64,000 nucleotides of DNA from Chryseobacterium sp. MA9 (GTDB lineage: Bacteria; Bacteroidota; Bacteroidia; Flavobacteriales; Weeksellaceae), in assembly GCF_024399315.1 (NCBI RefSeq), contig NZ_CP075170.1, positions 2,046,001 to 2,110,000 of the forward strand. The letters run 5' to 3'. Below, one piece after another: positions 25,490 to 34,321 of this stretch. The number at the start of each line of letters is the position of its first letter. Position 1 is the first letter of the stretch. The notes beneath the pieces were generated by a model. The model was not told the origin of the DNA. It saw only the letters and a program-made list of their open reading frames with translations, and made no database searches. Both the position numbers and the translations under genes were made by a program.

Positions 25490-27370
25490 TTACTGCATTT
25501 TTACCTGTTTACCACTGTTGATAAGCACTTCTTTGGCACTTTCTACATTAATAGCATCTTTTGTACTGATGTAAGAGCCAGCCTCCATATTTTCCGTAAT
25601 ATTTTTCGCCCTTGAGCTTCTTCCAGCTTCAGCCGTTTCAATGATGTTACTTGCTGTCAGGTTATAATCATCATTGGCAGTTTCCGTGATATCTTCTCCA
25701 GCCATAATATTGACATTTCTCTGAGCAGATGCGATGATATTTTTACCTGCATTGATCTGCACATTTTCTCCGGCAGTGAAGGTTATATTTTTGGGAGCAT
25801 TAACAATAATATTCCCTTTCCCATCCATGAGATAGGTATTTCCACTTGGATCTTCTATGAAAATGCTTCCTTCCTGGTCATTAAAGATCACTTTATTACC
25901 ACTTCTTGTCTGAATAGATTTAAGGTGATTATTGATGCTGCCTCCCAGTGCCACCTGCCCATGGAACATTCCTCCCATAGCAAACGGAAAATCCGGGTGG
26001 TGGTATTCAAAACCTACCATTACCTGGTCTCCCACTTCCGGTACTGCTACAAAACCTCTATTTTGAGTGATAACATCTGTTCCTCCTGCATCCGGACTCA
26101 TCATTCGGATAAAATGGGTTGTATCGGGATTTTTCTGCCAGTCAAATCTTACCTGTATTCTTCCCTGATTAAGTGGATCTGTATTGGAAATAACGGTGGC
26201 AACCTGCGGTTCAGCTTTAGGCTGTATAAAATCCGGTTTCGGCATAAAGCCTGTTCCTTCAGCGATTGCTTCAAAGCTTCCCGTGTAATACCCTCGGGCA
26301 TTTACTTCGTGAGAAACTTCGGTTATCGTAAGTTTTGTAAAATAAGAAGTCTGGCTGGTATCCGGCTTCCGCATTTCGATATCTGCAAGACAACCTGGAT
26401 ATAAAAACGGAACGGTTGTATTTCCTGAAACAGTAAATACTTCCACAGCAGCACTTCCGGCAGCACTTTTCTGAGAATCGCTTACATCCACAAACATGTT
26501 AGCATTGATAGGTGCTGGAGAAAGTGAACGGGTTTTAAAAATATTATTATTCAGTTCATAAGCCTTGGACGGTATTTCCCCTAAATGTCTGATATTATTT
26601 TCAGAACCTTCCATTTTAGTATGACTGCTGCTGTTATATCCAAAAAACTGAGGGTTGGTATGTACAGCATTCAGCTCCACCTGAACATCTGTTGCATTGC
26701 TTCCGTATACAAGCCGGATTGGTTTTTCTGAAGGTGGAAGTTTTCCGAAATGAAGTACTTCACCATCATAATAAAACTGTTCCCCGTAAGCTTCTGCAGT
26801 TCTTGCAAGATAATTGTAATGGGTTTCGTTATATTGTGCACTATAATTGATATAGCTTTTATTCTGGGTGTCTACTCTGAAATCAAATTTCTCTGATCCC
26901 AGCGCTTCTTTACATATCTTATTGGCAATGATTCCGGTATTGACAGCCTGATCTCCCCCAAAACTCTGGGTATGGGGAGCTGCATCCATAAGAATGGTAG
27001 GACTCTGACCTCTCAGTACAATGTTTCCCAAACTCATTTTTTCCTGACTGAATGCGGCTTTGGTGATAACTCCTACAAAAGTTCTTTCAGGGCTTTCACT
27101 TTCATAATCTTTATATTTGAAGACAATAGTAATCCTTTTTCCCAAAAACTGACGTGCTTGTTCCAAAGTATGGTTTTGGGCTTCTCCCAGAGAATCATGA
27201 GCTAAAATAAGTTCAAAATGATGATGTCTTCTGGCACTTTGCTGTAAACGGAAATGCTTGAAATGTTTGATAATTTTGCCTTCAATCACAATATCCAGCT
27301 TTACCACACGGTTGATTCCGGGAATATGATTCTCAGAAATCTTATCGGAATTCGAGATATTTTTATTCAT
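25490..27370 (-). CDS. vgrG: Type VI secretion spike protein VgrG
   Basis: 626 aa. The N-terminal gp27-like part (about 20-380) has LEQARQFLGKRITIVF and the central OB-fold region carries VATVISNTDPLNQGRIQVRF and MSPDAGG. The end is a gp5-like beta-helix of short repeats (NITFTAGENVQINAG, NVNIMAGEDI). This is the trimeric puncturing spike of the T6SS. The form matches VgrG of the Bacteroidota subtype. It follows hcp by about 130 bp with a terminator between them, and overlaps nothing; the DUF3289-like gene follows after 1 bp. No sheath or baseplate genes are in the window, so this is an orphan cargo locus. Confidence 0.93.
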   Translation of the reverse strand: MNKNISNSDKISENHIPGINRVVKLDIVIEGKIIKHFKHFRLQQSARRHHHFELILAHDSLGEAQNHTLEQARQFLGKRITIVFKYKDYESESPERTFVGVITKAAFSQEKMSLGNIVLRGQSPTILMDAAPHTQSFGGDQAVNTGIIANKICKEALGSEKFDFRVDTQNKSYINYSAQYNETHYNYLARTAEAYGEQFYYDGEVLHFGKLPPSEKPIRLVYGSNATDVQVELNAVHTNPQFFGYNSSSHTKMEGSENNIRHLGEIPSKAYELNNNIFKTRSLSPAPINANMFVDVSDSQKSAAGSAAVEVFTVSGNTTVPFLYPGCLADIEMRKPDTSQTSYFTKLTITEVSHEVNARGYYTGSFEAIAEGTGFMPKPDFIQPKAEPQVATVISNTDPLNQGRIQVRFDWQKNPDTTHFIRMMSPDAGGTDVITQNRGFVAVPEVGDQVMVGFEYHHPDFPFAMGGMFHGQVALGGSINNHLKSIQTRSGNKVIFNDQEGSIFIEDPSGNTYLMDGKGNIIVNAPKNITFTAGENVQINAGKNIIASAQRNVNIMAGEDITETANDDYNLTASNIIETAEAGRSSRAKNITENMEAGSYISTKDAINVESAKEVLINSGKQVKMQ

Positions 27371-27428
27371 AGTGATTAGGTGTTTTTTTCAGAACTTTAT
27401 TTTAAATAAACACTCGTTCTATAAGGTT

Positions 27429-27475
27429 AAAAAAGGCAGAACAGCATCCCTTGAACCGGGTGTACTATTCTGCCT
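27429..27475 (-). terminator. Terminator between hcp and vgrG
   Basis: On the minus strand GGCAGAA and TTCTGCC pair around an inner stem (ACACCC with GGGATG-like bases), followed by a T7 run. It lies 23 bp after the hcp stop. It would let most transcripts end after hcp, matching the need for many tube subunits and few spikes. Confidence 0.8.
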
Positions 27476-27497
27476 GATATTTAAATTCTGAATAGGC

Positions 27498-27902
27498 TTA
27501 AGAAGGCCATGCTCCGAAGTAAGAAGAATTCCCCAGATCTATCTGTTCTGCACTTACTATAAAACTGATGTACATACTGTTCTCATCTACAGCGTCGAAA
27601 TCTACTTCATGCTGGATTACATAACCGTTGTTCCACTTCAGTGTTGTTAAAGTTCCTTCTTCGTGAGATTTATTGAAAGTGATCTCTCCTACAGTAGGTT
27701 TATATTTTCCATTCAATAAACTTTCCAGAATATCTGATTTTTCAGTAGCTTCTACCGTGATTTTGATAAGAGCATTGGAAGGATCTGATGCTACACGTCC
27801 TGATACATCTGTAGATCTTGATACGCTGTAGTTAAGCTTTAATAACTTTTGTCCTTCACCGTTGTTGAATTTTAAAATTCCTCTTGAATTTCTTTCTGCC
27901 AT
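27498..27902 (-). CDS. tssD: Type VI secretion tube protein TssD (Hcp)
   Basis: 134 aa, the usual length of Bacteroidota TssD. It is a beta-barrel with one helix: ILKFNNGEGQKLLKLNYSV near the N-terminus, ALIKITVEATEKSDILESLL in the middle and a C-terminal VDFDAVDENSMYISFIVSAEQI. It forms the hexameric rings of the secreted tube. It is the first gene of the island on the minus strand. A TATATTTG box lies about 55-60 bp upstream (27963-27956). The last residues (SSYFGAWPS) are unusual in detail but fit the family. Confidence 0.9.
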   Translation of the reverse strand: MAERNSRGILKFNNGEGQKLLKLNYSVSRSTDVSGRVASDPSNALIKITVEATEKSDILESLLNGKYKPTVGEITFNKSHEEGTLTTLKWNNGYVIQHEVDFDAVDENSMYISFIVSAEQIDLGNSSYFGAWPS

Positions 27903-28369
27903 GATTTGTAAATTTTAATGGTTAAATATTTTATGATTTTGTTTTTCTATATCACCAAATATAGATGTAATTACAAAACGTAAATGAAATTTATGATTAA
28001 ATTTAAAAAAGTGTAGTAATTCTACGACTAACGATTGTTAGGTTCATTAAACACTATTAATCAAGTGTTTGACAATTACTTCTATCGCAAATCATATTAT
28101 TTTACTACTTGTTTAAGCTCTTTCAAAACAGGAAAATAATTTTCGGAATTTATCCGATAAAATAATTTTTCGCTCGTGAACAGAGTGTGACAGTAGTTTC
28201 GGGATAAAAAATGAGTTCAGTACTGAAAATACAATTACAGAAAGCTATTAAAAAATATTATTCTGAAAAAATGAAAAAAATGAAATCCACCAAACGACTG
28301 ATGAACAAAGCATTGAAACTAAAAAAAAGTGATACCAGAAGATTACTTCAAAAAAATAAAACAAAATAC
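27903..28369. other. Spacer between hcp and right tRNA-Phe
   Basis: 467 bp. It holds a TATATTTG box on the minus strand (27963-27956) that is a likely -7 element of hcp. It also contains a Lys-rich open frame from 28211 that runs into the tRNA promoter and is probably not a gene. No insertion sequence or recombinase seen. Confidence 0.5.
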
Positions 28370-28400
28370 TTGCGTGGTATTATAAAATGTTATACTTTTG
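28370..28400 (+). promoter_or_regulatory. Promoter of right tRNA-Phe
   Basis: TTG (28370-28372), 20-bp spacer, TACTTTTG (28393-28400). Same elements and spacing as the left copy, although the spacer itself has diverged, so both appear to be under selection. Confidence 0.8.
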
Positions 28401-28441
28401 CATCACTTTAAAACAACGAAGTAATAAACAAAAACATAAAT

Positions 28442-28514
28442 GGTTTCTTAGCTCAGTTGGTAGAGCAATGGATTGAAAATCCATGTGTCCCTGGTTCGAT
28501 TCCTGGAGAAACCA
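28442..28514 (+). tRNA. tRNA-Phe (GAA), right copy
   Basis: Identical in all 73 positions to the tRNA at 15984-16056. The cloverleaf is complete, anticodon GAA, CCA not encoded. Confidence 0.95.
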
Positions 28515-28518
28515 CTTC

Positions 28519-28550
28519 AAAACCTCTAATTTATTTTAGAGGTTTTTTTG
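28519..28550 (+). terminator. Terminator of right tRNA-Phe
   Basis: AAAACCTCTAA pairs with TTTAGAGGTTTT, then a T-run. It differs from the left copy only in the loop. Confidence 0.85.
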
Positions 28551-28556
28551 TTTCTG

Positions 28557-28809
28557 TATTTTCTGGAACTAATGCGAGAAAAGATCAAATATTTATGAAA
28601 ATATGATTTAATTTAACGCGAAGATTTAATATCTAGGGTAAAATTTTGAGGGTGCAAAGGTGTAATCAACTTCATTGATTCTTTTTGAACGTGAGCACAA
28701 TCATAGAGCTTCATCAGCAACCTTGTCTCTATCTTAGCACGCTTAGAAATATGATGATTAAATGATAAACTTTGCGTTTATATAATGATGTAGATTTAAA
28801 TAAGTATAA
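28557..28809. other. Spacer, possibly a decayed interspersed repeat
   Basis: 253 bp between the tRNA terminator and the response regulator. It contains TTAACGCGAAGA- and AAACTTTGCG-like stretches. These resemble the non-coding CGCAAAG-type repeats I associate with Chryseobacterium genomes. No gene is supported. Confidence 0.35.
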
Positions 28810-29571
28810 TCAGCTATTCAGCCAGTTTAAACATTCTGCAATCTGCATTTTACTGATAAAAATCTCAGCATTCACCTCCGGCTCCGGAAAAAGTCTCAGC
28901 TCTACTTTCTGGCTTGAATGTTTGATAATTTCAGCAACAGCTTCCTTATTAATGATAAACTTGCGGTTTATTTTAAAGAAAATTTCCGGGTTGAGCTTCT
29001 GAATAATATCTTTAATAGTATCATCATAAATATAGGTCTGATGATCTTTTGTAGTAAGGAAAAGGTATTTCCCGGATGCAAAAAAATAAGCAGTGTTATG
29101 CTCGTCTATTGATTTGAGTTTATTTCCTTCTCTTACCATAAAACGTTTCATCATCTCATCTTCTGCCTGTCTTAATGAGGAAATAGATTTAAGAACCGGT
29201 TCAGGATCAAAATTGTTTCTTATGGAGATAAATTTCTGTAAAGCTTTATGCAAATCCTCTTCTTCAAAAGGCTTCAGAAGATAATCAATTGTGAAATGCC
29301 TGAAGACTCTCATGGCGTATTCATCAAATGCAGTAATGAAAATAATCGGGGTGAAAAGCTCCACGTGCTCAAAAATCTCAAGGCTCATTCCATCACCAAG
29401 ATGGATATCCATAAAAATAAGATCTGCAGAGTCTTTCTCAAAAAAATCAATTGCCTGTTTTTTGGAACGAAGAATAACAGTCTCTGTAACAGGGACTATG
29501 CTCTGTGTATCTAAAAGATTTTTCAGATAATTCACAGCCAGCAGCTCATCTTCTATAATGGCAATTTTCAT
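28810..29571 (-). CDS. LytTR-family response regulator
   Basis: 253 aa. The receiver domain (1-~115) has acidic residues D8/E9, the phosphorylation site Asp55 (LIFMDIHLGDG) and Lys100 (YLLKPF). The LytTR DNA-binding domain (about 145-250) has INRKFIINKEAV. The ATG at 29571 is used; an upstream TTG-type start would add 15 hydrophobic residues before the canonical KIAIIEDE strand. Its partner is most likely the LytS-like kinase at 37020-38603, at the other end of the metalloprotease/SusCD block. It has its own promoter with the -7 box ending 8 bp before the ATG, so the mRNA is nearly leaderless. Confidence 0.92.
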   Translation of the reverse strand: MKIAIIEDELLAVNYLKNLLDTQSIVPVTETVILRSKKQAIDFFEKDSADLIFMDIHLGDGMSLEIFEHVELFTPIIFITAFDEYAMRVFRHFTIDYLLKPFEEEDLHKALQKFISIRNNFDPEPVLKSISSLRQAEDEMMKRFMVREGNKLKSIDEHNTAYFFASGKYLFLTTKDHQTYIYDDTIKDIIQKLNPEIFFKINRKFIINKEAVAEIIKHSSQKVELRLFPEPEVNAEIFISKMQIAECLNWLNS

Positions 29572-29578
29572 AACGGTG

Positions 29579-29606
29579 CAAAAGTACAAAAAAACCGCTA
29601 AAACAA
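29579..29606 (-). promoter_or_regulatory. Promoter of the LytTR regulator, overlapping a terminator
   Basis: On the minus strand TTG (29606-29604), 17-bp spacer, TACTTTTG (29586-29579). The -33 element lies inside the hairpin loop of the upstream terminator, and the ATG is only 7 bp after the -7 box. Confidence 0.7.
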
Positions 29607-29623
29607 TTAAGTTCAAGCGGTTT
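29587..29623 (-). terminator. Terminator of the protease-SusC-SusD operon
   Basis: On the minus strand AAACCGC and GCGGTTT pair around an 18-nt loop, followed by a T-run. It lies about 28 bp after the SusD stop. Confidence 0.75.
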
Positions 29624-29650
29624 CATCTGTATTGAATTTGATATGAAGTT

Positions 29651-30970
29651 TTATAAATTAGGGTTATTCTTCTTCGCACTCATTGGATATTCAATGGTAT
29701 ATCGCGGATCATTCTGCTGAAGAATATATTCTTTGCCACTGATGGTGTGGCTTATTTTTTTCTGATTTGCTCTTCTTAAGTCGAACCATCTTTGTCCTTC
29801 CAAAGCAAATTCTCTGAATCTTTCATCCAGGATAAAGTTCATAAATGCTGTAGAATCCATTGAGTTCACTGCATTTTGAACTGAAGTATATCCATCCGGA
29901 GTATATCTGTTTTTTAATACTTTCAGAAGTGTTTCTTTAGCTTCTGCCAGTTTATTCAACTTTAATAATGCTTCAGACTTTATAAAATACTGCTCTGCCG
30001 TTCTGAAAGACACTTTAAATTCTAAACTTCCTCCTTTGGTGACTTTATACTTACTACCATTTTTTTCAAAATACATGCCAAACCTTTTATCTGTAGTAGA
30101 ATTATATGAAGAAATAAGTTCCGGAGATGCAAAACATAAGTTTTTTATAGAGTTATCCCATGTATTATCCAAAGCCATAATAGATTCCGGGGAAGCATAA
30201 TGGTTAGGGACAGTATTTGCGGTATTCAAATTGCTCAAATCACTTTTTACTGCCAGTACCTGATTTGCATAATTCAAAGCTTTATCCCAGTCACTTTCAT
30301 ACAAAGCTGTTCTTGCCTCAAAAGCCAGCAAAGCTGTTTTTGAAAATCTGTAATTAGCTCCTAATGCCTGCGTTTGTTCTACCATCAGACCTTCTGCTTT
30401 TTTAATATCCGCATGAACCTGGTCATACACCTCCTGTACAGAAGACGGTTTCAATACCTCCTCAAGATCAATTTCAAGATTAATTGGAACTCCTCTGTCT
30501 GTTGAAGCTGTAGCACTGTTGTAAGGTTTTCCATATAAATTCACCAAGTCAAAATACAGGTAGGCACGAAGAGCATAAGCTTCCGCTAAAATCTGATTCT
30601 TCTCCGGAGAATCCTGTATTGTTTTGCTTCCTTCATTGATGATCTGATTCAGATAGAAGTTTACGTTATAAAAGCTTAACCAAGGAAGCTCCACAGAGTT
30701 CGAATCATAGTTCGAATCTTTCCACATTGCCATTTCACGATTAGAAATAAAATCTACTCCATTATCATCAATACTTGTCTCATCGGTACGAAGTGCTACC
30801 ATAGATTTGTGAACCGGATATTTTGAATACGCTGATGTAAGTACTTTTCGGTAATCTTCAGCTGTAACAGGAATGATTTTTCCTTCAGGCTGAATATCTA
30901 AAAATCTGTCACAGCCTATATTGATAAGACTGATTGCTGTAAGCGCTATGATTGTTGTAATTTTTCTCAT
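29651..30970 (-). CDS. SusD/RagB-type outer-membrane lipoprotein
   Basis: 439 aa. The lipobox ISLINIGC near residue 20 is followed by DRFLDIQPEGK, the usual start of mature SusD proteins. TPR-like helices follow (ILAEAYALRAYLYFDLVNLYG), and the C-terminal SusD segment is present: ILDERFREFALEGQRWFDLRR. It binds the nutrient at the cell surface and closes over the SusC barrel. The ATG at 30970 is preferred over a TTG three codons upstream. It follows SusC by 12 bp. The protease gene upstream suggests a peptide or protein substrate rather than a glycan, since no glycoside hydrolase is near. Confidence 0.93.
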   Translation of the reverse strand: MRKITTIIALTAISLINIGCDRFLDIQPEGKIIPVTAEDYRKVLTSAYSKYPVHKSMVALRTDETSIDDNGVDFISNREMAMWKDSNYDSNSVELPWLSFYNVNFYLNQIINEGSKTIQDSPEKNQILAEAYALRAYLYFDLVNLYGKPYNSATASTDRGVPINLEIDLEEVLKPSSVQEVYDQVHADIKKAEGLMVEQTQALGANYRFSKTALLAFEARTALYESDWDKALNYANQVLAVKSDLSNLNTANTVPNHYASPESIMALDNTWDNSIKNLCFASPELISSYNSTTDKRFGMYFEKNGSKYKVTKGGSLEFKVSFRTAEQYFIKSEALLKLNKLAEAKETLLKVLKNRYTPDGYTSVQNAVNSMDSTAFMNFILDERFREFALEGQRWFDLRRANQKKISHTISGKEYILQQNDPRYTIEYPMSAKKNNPNL

Positions 30971-30982
30971 TTTTCTCAAGTT

Positions 30983-33900
30983 TTAAAAAGAAACATTAAA
31001 TCCTACAGTCACCGATTTGGTGATAGGCTGTGCATAAATATTACCATACGTTTCCGGATCGAAATATCCTTTATATCCGTTACTGAATACAAAAAGGTTA
31101 CGTCCTTCAACACTCAGTCTCAGACTGGAGATCCCCATAGGATTTGTAAGTTCTTTAGGAAGTGTATAGCCTAAACGGATGCTGCTGATTCTGATATAGC
31201 TGATCTCTTTTGCCCATACATCAAGCAGATTGTATGCGCTTGAGCGATTGCTGGCAAACCACTTATTCGCCATCCATCCGTCCGGATTAGCATCCATTTC
31301 AGGACTTGTAATTCCCGGAAGCGAACCTCCTGCTTCATAGATATCTCTTGTGTAGTTTCTTCCTCTATCCAGATCCATACCACGATAAGAAGGTGTTCTC
31401 ATTACCGTCTGCTTCAGATTGAATGTTGCAGAGATGGTAAGATCAAAATCACTTACTTTAAATGTGTTGATAATACCTCCCGTAAATTTCGGATCTCTAT
31501 CTCCAACGTACGTAAATAGACTTCTCATCTCAGCGTTTGAAAGTTTTGTATTCACAAGCTGTCCCGGAAGAAAATCTGCATACACATCATATAATTTAAA
31601 GAATTCTGTTGCGGAAATCTTTTGATCCCCTTTCCAGAACAATGGGTTTCCTTGTTCATCCATTCCTGCGGTTTTCAAAGCAAAAACTGCATTTACAGGC
31701 AAACCTTCTCTTGAAGGAAGGAAAGCATTTTCACGGGGCTGTTCGCTCAATACTCTACTCTTGTTATGTGCGAAGTTGATCGTAGTAGTCCATTTGAAAT
31801 TATCATGATTGATGTTTCTGGTGGATATTGCCAATTCAAAACCTTTATTGGTCAAACTTCCCCAGTTCATCATCGTGTATTCAAACCCTGTTTCAAGAGG
31901 AGTTTCTCTCATACTGATCATATCTGTTCCTTTTCTGCTGTACACATCAGCGGTAAGGCTAACACGGTTATTGAACAATCCTAAATCAAGTCCTAAGTTG
32001 GTGTTAGTTGTTTTTTCCCATCTTAATTTATCATTTGGTGGGCTGATAACATTGATGACTCCTTCTTTTATTCCCGGAAGAATTGTTGCATCATTGTATT
32101 CACCAATAAAGAATGGCGATGTATTTCTGTCGATATTTCCCTGCAGACCATAAGAAGCTCTCAATCTAAGGTTAGAGACTGCAGAAATATTTTTCATGAA
32201 ATCTTCCTTCGTTACCAACCATGATCCTGAAACTGCCCATATTGGAAGGTATTTATATTTTTTATTAACTCCGAAAAGATTGGTTCCGTCATATCTCACA
32301 CTTCCGAAGAAAGTATATTTCTGATCGTAAGTATAAGATGCTGTAGCAAACATAGATGCATAAGCATTTTCTATAGGAGCTGCCTCACGGTATGTTTCAT
32401 ATCTTTTATCTGCTGCAAAACCTGAATTCGGGAAAACAATGGCTGTAGCTGTTCTGGTTTTTGGATCAAACCCAAAAGCTCTTGTAATGGTAGTATTATC
32501 CTCTGTCTTTCGGATTTCCGTTCCTGCCATCAAATCAATTTCATGTTTTGAACTGATCTTCGTGCTGTATGCTGCCTGCAATTTCCAGTTGTACTGAAAG
32601 AAATCGTTATCCCAGTTTTGTTTTACAGCACCAGCAGGTAGAAAATAATTATATTTACCGTCTTTGTAGTAACGGGAACTTTCTTTCATTTTTCTGGTGA
32701 AGTAGGTATTCTCTGCAGCAAATTTCTCTGTTTTGTTGGCATCATACTGAAGACCTAACTGAGAGGTAAATCTTAAACTTTTGGAAGCTTTATATTCTAA
32801 ATCAAAAATCGCTTTCAAAGAGTTATTTTTCAGTGAATAGTTTGTATTCTCTCTTTCTTCAAGGAAATTGAAAGGAACATAACGATCTGCATACCCATCC
32901 ATATCTTTATCATAATTGTAGCTTCCGTCTGCATTGAAAGGTTTCAGATAAGGATTGGCGTTTCTTGAATAATTAACAGGGTTGATAGAAGCATCAGCAT
33001 CCGTTACAAAAGATGTACGTTCACTTTGCGTTCCGAAAATAGAGATTCCTGCATTTAACTTATCGCTTAATTTATAATTGTTTTTTAAAGTCAGGTTATA
33101 ACGTTTAAAACCTGTACCGATAGTTGTTCCTTCTTCATCATAATATCCCAGGGAAAAATAATAATCTGCACGATCACTTCCTCCGGAAACACTTAATCCG
33201 TATTGTTTGTTGATGGCATTTCTGTACAACAGTTTACCCCAGTCTGTATTGTTATTCCTTAGACCATTGATCTGTTGGCGTGTCAATGAATTCAGCGCAT
33301 CAAAACCTCCGTTTCTGAAAGCATCAAGCTGGTTATTCTGAGTCAGAATTCTCATCACTTCTCCTTTATCTGCGCGGTAAGTAAGATCTGCACGCTTTGC
33401 AAGCATCAGTTCAAGATCTACTTTTTCAGAAGCATTCAGAAGATTCAATTTCTCAAAATCAGGACGTGAGGTAACGAAAGTATCTGCTGAGAAGTTCAGT
33501 TTCAGACTTCCTTTTTTTCCTTTTTTGGTTGTAATAGAGATTACTCCGTTTGCTGCTCTTGCTCCATAAATGGCGGTTGCAGCTGCATCTTTAAGAATGG
33601 TAATATCTTCAATATCATTAGGATTCAGCCCTGCAATAGAGAAGTTCTGAAGCTGGTCAATATTGTCTTTATCTGTAAAGTTCGGAACATCATTTCCTTC
33701 TAACGGAAGACCGTCGATTACCCATAGCGGATCCTGAGGACCGGAAAGAGAAGCTGTACCTCTGATTCTGATCTTCGCCGGGCTTCCCGGAGCTCCTGTT
33801 TCAGGAGTTACTGCCACACCGGCTATCTGTCCTGCTAACATCTGGTCTACACTGGCAACACCAGCCTGACTGATGTTGTCCATTTTTACTGTAGAAACCG

Positions 33901-34315
33901 CTGAGGTCTGCTTACGTTTTTCAATTTTCTGGTAACCGGTGATGATTACTTCCTGGATTTTATTTTTATCTGAAACCTCAGAAACCAACCTGATGGTATA
34001 ATTAGTCTGCCCTTCATTAAGCTGAATGGCTCTGGATTCATAACCTGGATAACTTACCAATACAGTTTTTGTATCGGCAGGAATTTCCAATATAAATTTT
34101 CCGTCCTTATCGGTTACTGTACCTACTGATACACTTTCGATGATTCCTTCTAATTCCGTTTTTGTAGAGACCGATTGTGTCTCAATTTTTATAGATGCAC
34201 CGGTAATGATATGAGAAGTATTTCCATCTTCTATTTTCCCAGTGATGGTTTTCTTTTGCTGAGCCATTGCGATATTAGCAGCTAAAAGAGGTAAAAGTAT
34301 TAGAGTTTTTTTCAT
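30983..34315 (-). CDS. SusC/RagA-type TonB-dependent transporter
   Basis: 1110 aa, a full-length SusC. It has a signal peptide (MKKTLILLPLLAANIAMAQ) and a carboxypeptidase-like regulatory domain (about 22-110, SVGTVTDKDGKFILEIPAD). The plug has the SusC motif SVDQMLAGQIAGVAV and ILKDAAATAIYGARAANGVI. The rest is a 22-strand barrel ending in a terminal aromatic strand (VTVGFNVSF). It imports the ligand caught by SusD with energy from TonB. The insert ETQSVSTKTELEGIIESVS inside the N-terminal domain is unusual. It lies 6 bp after the metalloprotease gene. Confidence 0.95.
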   Translation of the reverse strand: MKKTLILLPLLAANIAMAQQKKTITGKIEDGNTSHIITGASIKIETQSVSTKTELEGIIESVSVGTVTDKDGKFILEIPADTKTVLVSYPGYESRAIQLNEGQTNYTIRLVSEVSDKNKIQEVIITGYQKIEKRKQTSAVSTVKMDNISQAGVASVDQMLAGQIAGVAVTPETGAPGSPAKIRIRGTASLSGPQDPLWVIDGLPLEGNDVPNFTDKDNIDQLQNFSIAGLNPNDIEDITILKDAAATAIYGARAANGVISITTKKGKKGSLKLNFSADTFVTSRPDFEKLNLLNASEKVDLELMLAKRADLTYRADKGEVMRILTQNNQLDAFRNGGFDALNSLTRQQINGLRNNNTDWGKLLYRNAINKQYGLSVSGGSDRADYYFSLGYYDEEGTTIGTGFKRYNLTLKNNYKLSDKLNAGISIFGTQSERTSFVTDADASINPVNYSRNANPYLKPFNADGSYNYDKDMDGYADRYVPFNFLEERENTNYSLKNNSLKAIFDLEYKASKSLRFTSQLGLQYDANKTEKFAAENTYFTRKMKESSRYYKDGKYNYFLPAGAVKQNWDNDFFQYNWKLQAAYSTKISSKHEIDLMAGTEIRKTEDNTTITRAFGFDPKTRTATAIVFPNSGFAADKRYETYREAAPIENAYASMFATASYTYDQKYTFFGSVRYDGTNLFGVNKKYKYLPIWAVSGSWLVTKEDFMKNISAVSNLRLRASYGLQGNIDRNTSPFFIGEYNDATILPGIKEGVINVISPPNDKLRWEKTTNTNLGLDLGLFNNRVSLTADVYSRKGTDMISMRETPLETGFEYTMMNWGSLTNKGFELAISTRNINHDNFKWTTTINFAHNKSRVLSEQPRENAFLPSREGLPVNAVFALKTAGMDEQGNPLFWKGDQKISATEFFKLYDVYADFLPGQLVNTKLSNAEMRSLFTYVGDRDPKFTGGIINTFKVSDFDLTISATFNLKQTVMRTPSYRGMDLDRGRNYTRDIYEAGGSLPGITSPEMDANPDGWMANKWFASNRSSAYNLLDVWAKEISYIRISSIRLGYTLPKELTNPMGISSLRLSVEGRNLFVFSNGYKGYFDPETYGNIYAQPITKSVTVGFNVSF

Positions 34316-34321
34316 TGCCGT

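Larger units (their letters stand above)
28393..28556 (+). repeat. Right copy of duplicated tRNA-Phe unit
   Basis: Identical to 15935-16059 over its first 125 bp, then similar to the end of the terminator. It closes the T6SS island. Confidence 0.9.

Noticed and set aside
25925..26404. 159-codon open frame antisense to vgrG
   Set aside because: Opposite strand of a well-recognised gene, with Cys/His-rich composition typical of a shadow.
28211..28411. 66-codon Lys-rich open frame on the plus strand
   Set aside because: It runs through the -33/-7 elements of tRNA-Phe, ends in promoter-derived codons, and its composition is that of AT-rich spacer.
15935..28556. Island as an integrated phage or ICE
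   Set aside because: No integrase, excisionase, relaxase, capsid or replication gene is present; Hcp and VgrG are T6SS, not tail genes of a phage.
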